Assembly: GCA_026929865.2 (NCBI GenBank)
Contig: CM049404.1
Span: forward strand, 8,029,501-8,093,500
DNA length: 64,000 bases
Direction of reading: 5' to 3'
From: Hyperoplus lanceolatus
Lineage: Eukaryota > Chordata > Actinopteri > Uranoscopiformes > Ammodytidae
Position numbers and translations under genes: made by a program. The first letter of the stretch is position 1. Each line of letters opens with the position of its first letter. Positions 41,324 to 50,970 of this stretch are shown here, piece after piece. The notes below the pieces were generated by a model. The model had not been told where the DNA came from. It made no database searches and saw only the letters and a program-made list of their open reading frames with translations.

Positions 41324-41740
41324 TGTGAGGAGATGGAAGGTTCTCCATGAGAATGGTGACTGCAATCTGGTGTGTGGCACTGTTTGGCTGATTGGACCCA
41401 GGTGTGAGGAGATGATATGTGCCCTGGGATCCCGGTGCTCTGTGCTGCTCATTATCTCACCTTAAGAGGTAGTGAGAGGTTGTCTCTGAGTGCTCCCTGT
41501 GTTTCATAGTCTTCTGTTTTGTGTGTGTGTCCGTTCAGCTGCTTGGCAGCGGTGGTTTTGTTCTTGTTTTAGTTTTCAATATTAAAAGGTAGCCTGTGTG
41601 GCCCTGCACAACTTTGTGCTTTTTGTTTTCTCCCCCATCCCAGTGTCGCGTTGCGATTTAGTGGTTATCTCTCCGGGGATAACTTTTAGAAACCCCTTGG
41701 TCCGCACCTGTGTCCCAAACTCCCCCCCGAAGCCTTACAG
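41324..41740 (+). repeat. 5' LTR of the gypsy fossil
   Basis: Begins TGTGAGGAGATGG and ends AGCCTTACAG. Its counterpart is at 43942-44370. Preceded by AACT. The outer edge is fixed to within one base by the TG...CA(G) ends. Confidence 0.92.
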
Positions 41741-41741
41741 A

Positions 41742-42534
41742 ATGAGCAGCCCAATGCAGGGCACAGCGGACCTCACTAGTGCTGCTGCTAGTGACAGTTT
41801 AGAGGCCCATAGGCAGGCAATTTCTGCTCAAGGAGCCATGTTAGGCTCGCACGACCAAACCCTACGTGCCATTTTAGAGCAACAGGCCTCGCAGGACTGC
41901 ATGCTGCGGGAGATACTGGCCCGTTTACAACCACCTGGGCCAACCCCTACCCAAGCACAAGCACCTCCAGTTCCACCCCATGACCCTTTTGTAGGCCAGG
42001 AGACCAAGCTGGCAACCCCAGCCCGCTATGACGGGCATCCAGGGAGGTGTAAGGGTAACCCCATTCCCATAGGCGGATTTATAATCCCTTTCGGAAAGGC
42101 CCTTTCATGGGCCAGCCTTAGCCCCCCCCTGGGGCCCCCCCCCCCCGCGAGCTACGCAATCAGGTTGGAACAGGGAGGCTCTAGTGACCACTTTTAGTCA
42201 TGCCTTGTCTGAGAGAGTTCAGGATGAGCTTGCTTCCCGTGAGGTTCCAGATTCACTTGAGGATTTAATCTCATTGGCTATTAGAATTGACAACAGAATT
42301 CGTGAGCGCAATAGAGAGAGAAAACAAGCGTACACCCACCAGATGTCCGAGGAGTTTAGTATCCCTTGTGAAAGACCTACCCTGCCTGAGGGGTCCCTTA
42401 ACAATGATGATGATCAGGAACCCATGCAAATAGGACACACACGGCTTACTTCCGTGGAAAGACGGAGGCGTATGAGCAGTGGCGTGTGTCTATACTGTGG
42501 GAGTGTGGGTCACTTCATTCACCAGTGCCCCTAA
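41742..42534 (+). pseudogene. gag-like region of the gypsy fossil
   Basis: The first ATG lies immediately after the 5' LTR (MSSPMQG). A glutamine/proline-rich N-terminal part and a later CCHC zinc knuckle ([14 protein letters not shown]) identify it as gag of a Ty3/gypsy element. Treated as a fossil; the region is not intact. Confidence 0.8.
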
Positions 42535-42570
42535 ACGCAGAAACACAATAAGCAGGGAATCAGGGTAGGC

Positions 42571-43941
42571 GTGTCAGACCTTGGGGAAGTCTTGCAGAGT
42601 CTTAATAATTCCCCTCCCGTGGCCAGTAGTCACACCCCTTTGTCCTATGAGTTATTTTGGGATGGACACTGGCGCGCCTTCTCGGCATTTGTTGATTCAG
42701 GAGCAGCAGGTAGTTTTATGGACTCAACCCTGGCCCAAAAGCTCAAATTACCCATTTATGACCTTCCTTGTCCACTCGCAATTACTGCAGTGGATGGGCA
42801 ACCATTGGGTAGGGGTAGGGTTGAGAAGGTCACCTGCCCGATTTTCATTCGCATTGGCAATCACACGGAAGAGATTACGTTCTTTCTTATTGATACACCT
42901 CAGTTACCCCTCATTCTGGGACACCCATGGCTCAAGGAACACAACCCTCACATCAATTGGAGGACTGGGAGGGTGATGAGCTGGGGTCCAAACTGTGCAT
43001 CTCACATGATGGAATCAGACTCGGTTCAACTCCAACCTGTTGGATGTGAGCCTCCTCCTGCCACCAGTGCCTCTGTCTCAAAATCTCCCAGTTCAGTAGG
43101 CCTCACCTGTGCTACCCCCAGTGACCGCCTGACTCTTGGGGTTATTGAGACCTTGACTCCCTCTGATTCTTCGGCCTCTGCGTCTCTTCTTGCAAATGGG
43201 GTTCCTGCAGGGTACGCTCCACTTAGTGAAGTCATTAGTAAACATAAGGGCCTTCCACGTTCAAAAAATCGGAGGCTAAATGCCTTATCTATACGATTCC
43301 AGTGTTCAGATAGTGACAGTTCTCCAGAGCCCATTGTGCCCCTTACCCGCATCCGTGCCCCACTGACCGAGGAGATTGACTCGGTGGTTCAGGGGGCTCA
43401 ACAGCAGGAGCCTGACCCAGGAGGGGGCCCCCAAGGCTGTCAGTATGTTCCGGCACGAGTGCGATCACAAGTGCTTGAGTGGGGCCACTCCGCACACCTC
43501 ACAAATCACCCTGGTGTTCGTCGCACTATTGGTCTTCTCAAACGGAGATTCTGGTGGCCCCGGATGGGTAGAGATGTGAGCGAGTTTGTGGCAGCTTACA
43601 AAATTTGCACCCGAAACAAGACGTCACAACAGCATTGCCGCCCAGCCCCAAACTATCGGGTGGGTCAGAGGGTGTGGCTCTCCAAAAGGGATCTCCCACT
43701 GCGGGTAGAGTCTCGCCAAGTGCCGCCACGTTTCGTTGGTCCCTTCAGGATCATTCGAAGGATAAACCCAGTCACTGTTCGCCTCTTGCTCCCTCGGTCC
43801 ATGAGGATTCACCCCTTGTTTCATGTTTCCCGCCTCCAGCCAGTCTGTTCCGATCCCCTAGCCCCTCCAGGGAGGCCTCCACCCGGGGTGGGTGGGGGGT
43901 CCTGTTGGAACGTCAGGTGCCGTTCCTTAGAGGGGTGGTCC
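42571..43941 (+). pseudogene. pol-derived region of the gypsy fossil (protease and integrase parts)
   Basis: FVDSGAAGSFMD is the aspartic protease active site and LPLILGHPWL its conserved follow-on. Farther along HPGVRRTIGLLKRRFWWPRM is the integrase zinc-binding region, and VGPFRIIRRINPVTVRLLLP with HPLFHVSRL is the integrase C-terminal region typical of fish chromovirus-like gypsy elements. Not a functional polyprotein. Confidence 0.85.
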
Positions 43942-44370
43942 TGTGAGGAGACGGAAGGTTCTCCGTGAGAATGGTGACTGATTCCCTCACTGCAATCTGG
44001 TGTGTGGCACTGATTGGCTGATTGGACCCAGGTGTGAGGAGATGATATGTGCCCTGGGATCCCGGTGCTCTGTGCTGCTCATTATCTCACCTTAAGAGGT
44101 AGTGAGAGGTTGTCTCTGAGTGCTCCCTGTGTTTCATAGTCTTCTGTTTTGTGTGTGTGTCCGTTCAGCTGCTTGGCAGCGGTGGTTTTGTTCTTGTTTT
44201 AGTTTTCAATATTAAAAGGTAGCCTGTGTGGCCCTGCACAACTTTGTGCTTTTTGTTTTCTCCCCCATCCCAGTGTCGCGTTGCGATTTAGTGGTTATCT
44301 CTCCGGGGATAACTTTTAGAAACCCCTTGGTCCGCACCTGTGTCCCAAACTCCCCCCCGAAGCCTTACAG
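43942..44370 (+). repeat. 3' LTR of the gypsy fossil
   Basis: Nearly identical to 41324-41740 apart from a few substitutions and one short length difference. Followed by AACT. Confidence 0.92.
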
Positions 44371-44587
44371 AACTAGGTTTTTCAGAGAAGAGGATGGTTA
44401 ACCTTTAAATCCTGCCTGACTTAATAACAAGCCTTGTTTGTATGTGGGCTGGTCTATAAATGCATCTGTCAAGGTTTCAATCTGTAAATGGGACTTTGAT
44501 AGCCTGGAATGAGATGATTAAATTGCTTAATGTAATTACATAGTCCTGGATGAGATGCCTTATGGATTGCTGACGTCTTGACTGCAG

Positions 44588-45729
44588 TCAATAAACAATT
44601 TAGGTAGGGATTTAAAGCAAACAAAGATTCATCTTTACGCAGATGATACCATTATGTATACATCTGCCATATCAGTCAGTGAAGCAATTACATATTTACA
44701 GTCTGCTTTTAGTGTAGTACAAAAATCTCTGGTAAGCTTAAAGTTGGTACTAAATGCTACAATAACTAAGTCAATGATTTTTACCCGTTCACGCTCTCCA
44801 ATAAACATCACTTTAACAACTCAGGATGGTACAATAATAGAGAGAGTATCGTCTTATAAATACTTAGGTATCTGGCTTGATGATAAGCTGTCTCTCGGGG
44901 TCCATATTGTGAGCCTTTTAAAAAAACTTAGACCTAAATTAGGTTTCTTTTTTCGCAAGAAAAAGTGTTTTCCTCATTTAGCAAGGAAAAGGTTAGTGCA
45001 GAGCACTTTCTTATCAGTATTAGATTATGGTGACCTCATTTATATGCATTCTTCCTCATCGCTATTAAACAAACTAGATGTAATTTACCATTCAGCCCTG
45101 CGCTTCATCACAGGTGCCCCAGCTAGAACTCACCACTGCATTCTGTATGAGGCTGTACAATGGCCCTCCCTCTCCCTTAGAAGGAAACTACATGCACTGA
45201 TTTTTATTGCGAAAGCACTAATGGGTAAACAATCCCTTTGCATTTCAAATTTGCTTTCCTTCCATAACAGTGTTTACAAAACAAGGTCATCAGAATATAT
45301 GTTATTAACCACACCACTAACAAGAACACAACTGGGTACAACAGCTTTCTCATCATATGCACCAAAGGTCTGGAATGAACTTCAAGCCACTCTAAAGCTG
45401 GAATCACTCCCACCACTCAGTACCTTTAAAAACATGTTACAATCAGCTCTAAAAGAACACTGCAACTGTTTTTAACCTGATGCCTTTTATTTATTTTTAA
45501 TTTGTTTTTTTAGCTGTATGTATTAGTTTGTTTTTATATAGCCTGTTATGAAGTGTAATTTTAGCATTATAGTGTCAATTGTGGTGTACTTTGTTTGTGT
45601 GTGTGGCCTTGTGTGCAAATTCTGCAACTTCTTTTCTTGGCCAGGACTCCCTGTGAGAAGAGTTACTGTAACTCAATGGGACCTTCCTGGTGAAATAAAG
45701 GTTAAATAAAATAAAATAAAAATAAATTG
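44588..45729 (+). mobile_element. 5'-truncated LINE (L2/CR1/Rex-like), reverse-transcriptase C-terminal half and 3' UTR
   Basis: The frame reads INNLGRDLKQ...IHLYADDTIMY (YADD at 44636-44647), then YKYLGIWLDDKLS, SVLDYGDLIYMHS, HSALRFITGA, FSSYAPKVWNELQ and a stop at 45473-45475. This is about 295 residues, the thumb and C-terminal part of a fish LINE reverse transcriptase. The frame is uninterrupted, so the copy is fairly young. The 3' UTR carries the familiar TTGGCCAGGACTCCCTGTGA and AATGGGACCTTCCTGGTGAA words, then AAATAAAGGTTAAATAAA and a TAAAATAAAA tail. The 5' end is truncated just before the YADD block, as usual for target-primed insertion. Its left border is 217 bp from the gypsy fossil. 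Clade is from memory (L2/Rex group). Confidence 0.85.
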
Positions 45730-46340
45730 AAAGACTGGTTGTTGAACTATGACACATTGCAGTGATCGTTATTAAAGCATTAGTTACGGTAGATGCCTCC
45801 ATGCCTCACGTCTCATCTCTACCTTTATTATTTTAACCATTGTTTTTTTGTCCTTTGCCCTCTTATAAGGGTTCAAGCTTCACAGAAATACAAAAATAGT
45901 CTTTAGCAAATGTGTTTGTCTGTGTTTGATTTTGCACTTACAGGCGCTGGAGTTGACGTTGTGGAAAACGTTCACCCAGCAATTTCCGCAAGTCACGACC
46001 TTGTGACATTTCCGGGAATGTTAGCTGCAACACTCAAGGGCTGAAACATGCAAAGGTTATGACATTTTTGCATAATGCATAAAACAAACGCCAGGAGCAA
46101 TGCAGTGAGTGTGGACGAATGTGTCGTCTTGTGCAGCTTGCTCGCAGCAAGAATTAGTTTGGAGACTTGTCTTTAGTGAACAAAGGAATAAGAATACATT
46201 ATCTGTTAGAGAAACATTTTTAAACAAAAAATGTATTGTATTTTATTGTTTTATTTGACTTTGTTTTAATACACTTTGTGGTTTTCCAAACTGCTTCATA
46301 AATGAAGAGTCATTATTCAGGGTTCATGTTTAACAACTGC
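45730..46340. other. Intergenic, no gene seen
   Basis: AT-rich unique DNA between the LINE and the next MITE. Confidence 0.5.
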
Positions 46341-46528
46341 TTAAAGGTGGAGTCAGCGATTCTGGAGAACGCTTGTTGTCAAAATATCCTTTTCTCAAAA
46401 TCAGCGAATATCTCCTCACGATCCGCTACCTGTCTGTACTGTGTGTGCATGAGAGTGATATCCACTTATTTTGACAAAAGGGGATTTCGACGAAAAGCAT
46501 TCTCCAGAATCGTGGACTCCACCTTTAA
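46341..46528. mobile_element. TTAA-flanked MITE (188 bp) with about 36-bp terminal inverted repeats
   Basis: The left end is TTAAAGGTGGAGTCAGCGAT then TCTGGAGAACGCTT. The right end inverted reads TTAAAGGTGGAGTCCACGAT then TCTGGAGAATGCTT. TTAA at 46341-46344 and 46525-46528. Short and well preserved. Confidence 0.9.
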
Positions 46529-47914
46529 CTTTTTAGTCTTTCCTCACTCCTTTCTTCTTTCTCCCTCCTTGTCAGTCATCACTCACCTTCTTTTCCTAAT
46601 CTCTCTCTCTCTCTTCTAACACTCTCCATCCATCCATCCATCCATCCATCACTGTGATGGCAGATCCCCAAAGGGTGCTGCATAAACTGTCAGTCAGTCA
46701 GTTTTGTTTAGTGTTTATAGTCTGTCCAGCCTCTCTGATCCATTATAAATAGCTTTAAGTGGCTGAGCACTCCCTCACTCCATCACACAGCACATTTCAT
46801 CTATTAGTCTGTGTACTTAACCTAATTAATCTGACCAGTTGACAGGACTAAAAATAAAGTTGGACGTCAAACCGTTACATAATGAACCATAAATGATATT
46901 AGCTAGTTGGTATAATGTAAAAAACAAATTATAAAATGAAAAGACTAATATTGATGAATGTGTTTATCTAAGCAGGCATGATGAGTTTGCTTAATTCGTT
47001 AATAAGAGCAACACGATCAAGCAGCGATCAGGCCCATTCGATTTAAATCTGCTGCTAGCATTTCCAAATGCCAATCATAATCAATATAATTAGGCCTGAA
47101 GGCATTTTGACTTCTTGGCTGTAGTCCTGTCTGGACTGTCTTTGTGTTTACTGTTTGTACCATATGCATTTTGAGATACGCAAGGTGGGTTCTTTTTATT
47201 GGGGTTTCGGTAAAGATTAATATTTTATCAGTTTATCTGGATTCTCTAGTTCACAACCAAGTTCTGCTATAGTCTTCCAAATCGGAAAGAGATTGATTGA
47301 TGTACTTTGGGCCTGGAAATTTGGATCCATTTAATGCCTCAACAAGTTTCTCCATGGGAGGCAGAGGCTCTCCCAGTTTCTTTCACATTTTCATATTATT
47401 AGAGTTCCCATTCTGTGTAATTAACTTCCAGTGTAGGAATCAGAATGACTTCATGCCAGACATTTGCCCCCTGGTGGATTTAGAGCTGCCTGGATTGTAC
47501 CCGCCCTGATAGACCCCATGGCTATTAATATCACAAAGACCTTCAAGGGCATACAAGGATTAAAGTAGTTTTCATATTCTGATATATCCAGAGTGGGAAT
47601 ATTTTTTGATGTGAAATTTGCTGTGTAATCCCCTCCGCCTTCTGTTAGTCCCCTCTGTTGTGTGTATGCTACAGTATGCTATACTTAGTGTTGGAGAGAT
47701 ATTGTACCATTTGGTACATTACTTTCAACATTACGCCCCCTAAATTTGCCAAATGCGTCCCTTTTTGAGTGAAAATTTGAGATTTTTGTGACTTTGACAG
47801 ATGAAAATCAACTACTTCGATTCCCAGTGTACTCATTGAGTTTTAGCACAATCAATTATCTGTGAAGACAGTATCCGAGTTAAAATGGTTACAGTAACTG
47901 TTTAAAGTGAAATT
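46529..47914. other. Intergenic; (ATCC)7 and AT-rich candidate non-coding element
   Basis: An (ATCC)n run lies at 46624-46651. The stretch 46970-47110 has clustered TTAAT/ATTA/AATCATAAT homeodomain-type words in otherwise non-repetitive DNA. No coding. Confidence 0.4.
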
Positions 47915-48060
47915 CTAGCGTGTTGATTAGAGCGCCCGCCCATAGAGGCTCAGTCCTCAGAAGCAGCAGAAAACAGTTTTGAATATGGCCCGTGATAATT
48001 ATCTGCATGTCTTTCTCCTCTGTCTATCCAAACTGTCTCATAAAGCATAACAATTATAGA
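47915..48060 (+). mobile_element. tRNA-derived SINE copy, plus orientation, diverged
   Basis: TTGATTAGAGCGCCCGCCCA, then TAGAGGCTCAGTCCTCAGAA, TATGGCCCGTG and GCATGTCTTTCTCCTCTGTC match, in order, the family also seen at 41081-41246. The head A-box and the B-box have decayed. Confidence 0.65.
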
Positions 48061-50290
48061 AAATAATCTTTAAAAAAAAAGAAAACGTGAAATTCTTTAC
48101 CCTTTTCATTTCAGACGGGGAAACGTAAAGTCCTCTGCAGGCTTTGGCTTACAAAACGTAATTATCTTAGAGAGGATAATAACAAAGAGATTTAATTAGT
48201 GGTAATTGTGCTAAAACAGGAATAGTCTGGGTATGAATTATACTATTTCAATTTCATTTTCACATATTTTGTGGGCTGAGTGGCACGAATAAAAGTCTTC
48301 GAATTATCTGGAGGAATTGAAGATGTTGGCCCTTGAGCAAGTAATTGAAACCCCTGACAGCTGTATGGGTCACTGTGACCCCTGACCCTCTCTGCAAAGA
48401 AATAGAGAGGAACATGGGTAAACTGAGTAATACCTGTCACACTGTTTCACACGCTGCCTAGTCACACACTTGTCTAGGCCTCATGCTCCCTAGACACACA
48501 CGCACCCATTTCAAATCCTGTTAACGCTGCCACCCTGCGCCACAATAACCTACATTCCACACTGAGCCCACTGACTGACTGACTGACTGAGGGATGATGT
48601 AGAAAGTGGCAGAAAATCCTGGTGACAGAGCACAATGCTGCTGACACCTAGAAAAAGAAATAGAGAGAGCATTTTTTATTTGGCGCATACAAATCTTAAG
48701 GAAGCAAAAAGGAGGATATGTGGTCTGGGGCACTGTATTGCTGGCAGTGCTCCAACCTCCTACCAGCTCTGAGAATAAACTGGGACTGAGACACAAACAC
48801 ACTCAATACACCTATAGCAATAGGACATTGTTTAAGAAGAAAAGTGGAGCAAGAAAACTGAGAATGCAGCAACTTACAACAAATAATCAACATAGACAAA
48901 CGGTCTGCCAGCTAACTTTTCTATAAGAATTCAAAAAAGTAAAGCAAAGTTATTTAGGAATTGTATCTGAATGGTTAACAGTATGGCAGCACAGCTGTGT
49001 ATTTGAAAGTTCTGATAGAAGGCAATTGGCTACAATATCATTTAGGATACAAAATAATATTTATATGTTGAGGTTCGATACTCATATAAAACACTTACAC
49101 CTGACCTTACCCACATTTAAACCTGATACTATTTTCAAAAATTGGGTTTAGTTAGTCCAAACCTAAAATATTAATCTGAACTGAAGTCAGATAGAAACCT
49201 AATCAGTGTCACACACGAGGCCGAGGCAGAACAAGAACCCGGCAGGGATGTGTGCACGCGCATGCTCCGTCACGCAGCTCAGATTTGTCTGCTCTTCAGC
49301 TTCCCCGGGCGCTGATGCACGGCGTCCCCGAATGACACGCCTTGTGTATCTCCTCCCATCAGCCACAGGAAGAAATCATATTCAATTTCAGCCGTGTCAT
49401 TAGAAAAGCTGCACACCACCCAGCCGGCATTATAAATGGGTTTTGAATAGGGAGATGGTGAGTGAATCTTGGAGGAAATGTGTATCCTACATACTTGCAT
49501 AATGTGATTTTTTTTTCCTCCAACAAGTATCAGTAAATGGATCTGCCCATTTAGCCATTCGCAAATTAGTGGTAAATTGGGATGATTGCTGGATTGCGCG
49601 CGTGTGCCTGTACCACCCGACGAATCACACTAATCCAATAATAAATTTGGCCACACCAATATATAGCAAATGTATGGATCCCTATGGGACTATTATGAAC
49701 TAGGCTATAACATATAGGCTATAGTTTATCCTTTTACGGTACAATTTTTTTCACAATGCAGGGCATTGATACTGCCCTGAAATCAATTAAATGTATTCTC
49801 TGGACTTTTCTTATGCGCGAGTGTGTGAATTACTCATGGGTAACGCTACGGGAGATGACGTCACTTTTACTAGAGCTATACGACTCAGAGCTTAGATCAC
49901 ACCACTGATCTGGAACATAGCCTACTGTGCCGCTTTGATGAGGATGCAATCACAACATAAGAACATCTAGTCCTTCGGGGACAGACTGGATTTTATTTAT
50001 GAAAATTAATATTATATTAGGCCTATATCCCAAATCATAAAAAACGTATAGATGCTTTGTCACAATAGTCTGTACTACCAGGTTGATGTTGTTTTCTCCC
50101 TTTTGGTGAAGTTTTAAGGAATTGATTTTTCCGCAATTCACCCAAAAACTCTTAATGTTAGCTCTAATTTCTCAGAATCCTGTCCGTGTATGATCCCGGG
50201 AAAGGGTTACCTGCAGGTCTATTTAAGATGAAAAAAAAATCCTCAGATGACACGGTGATGACGGTGTGATGGTGTAAGAGATACACACAT
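48061..50290. other. Region upstream of celsr3; candidate regulatory DNA
   Basis: No gene. Two stretches look like possible conserved elements: 48100-48320 (AATTATCTTAG, TTTAATTAGTGGTAATTG) and 49280-49500. A perfect palindromic CRE, TGACGTCA, lies at 49856-49863, about 1.1 kb before the celsr3 start codon. Confidence 0.4.
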
Positions 50291-50831
50291 TTTCACCATC
50301 CTATTCCAGTTGTGGACATGGCTGCCGCCGCGGGCGCTGTGTAACATCCCTGCGCATGGGTGCAAACCATTATGAGAGAGGGAAGGAGAGAGAGAGAGAA
50401 GAGTGGTAGCGATGCAAGCATTAGGGGGAGGGGTAGAAAAGGGAGAGAGGAGGAGAGTGTGACTGTGTGAGTGTGTGTATGGATGGTTGAATAGCCTACC
50501 ACCGGGGCTGTTCCGCCACTGCTAGAAGAGCGCGCGCGCGCACAACACACACACATACACGCACACACACACACTCAGAAGGGGAGTGTGTGTGAGCCAG
50601 CCAGCCAGCCAGGCAGTCAATGTGAGTGTGTGTAAGCCATGTTGGATGTGAATGAACGGGAGGAGAGATGCTGCTGCTGCTGCCGCGCCGCTCCTAAGCA
50701 CGCTCACACCTCCAGCTCCACGGACCACAGCGGGTAGATGCCAACTCTCCAGGCCGACGGAGAGACGGGGGAGCCTGGGGGAAGGTGTCGGGCGGTGCCG
50801 GCAGACCTGGATCTGGCCACATAGCCGGAAC

Positions 50832-50868
<37 letters not shown>

Positions 50869-50970
50869 AGAAGAAGTAGTAGAAAAAGGGAATACGCACT
50901 CGTGAGACAGAATAGGCAGAGGTGTGGAAAGGAGTGGGGAGAGAGACAGAGAAAAGGAAGAGACTACTAA
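50291..50970 (+). promoter_or_regulatory. celsr3 proximal promoter and 5' leader (approximate)
   Basis: GC- and CpG-rich DNA begins at about 50320 (GCTGCCGCCGCGGGCGC) and continues into the coding exon, typical of a CpG-type promoter. The part just before the ATG is GA-rich, with (GA)n at about 50836-50866. I see no TATA box. Upstream ATGs open a 33-codon frame (50639) and a 75-codon frame (50652-50879) before the main start. The transcription start was not located. Confidence 0.45.
50652..50879 (+). other. Upstream open reading frame in the celsr3 leader
   Basis: 75 codons from ATG to stop, entirely before the celsr3 start. The reading (alanine-rich, then an ERERERER run from the GA repeat) looks compositional rather than conserved. 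It could damp translation if it lies in the mRNA. Confidence 0.35.

Larger units (their letters stand above)
41324..44370 (+). mobile_element. Ty3/gypsy LTR retrotransposon fossil, chromovirus-like, broken
   Basis: Two near-identical direct LTRs (about 417 and 429 bp, TG start, ...TTACA(G) end) flank about 2.2 kb. AACT directly before and after fits a 4-bp target duplication. Visible parts in order: gag-like region with a CCHC knuckle, an aspartic-protease-like region (DSGA), and integrase zinc-binding and C-terminal regions of the type seen in fish chromovirus-type Ty3/gypsy elements. A purine-rich stretch precedes the 3' LTR. Reverse transcriptase and RNase H are not seen. The element is far shorter than complete relatives and looks broken in roughly three or more places. 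The few LTR differences, under about 1% substitutions by eye, suggest a recent insertion. It sits 77 bp from a SINE. Confidence 0.9.
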
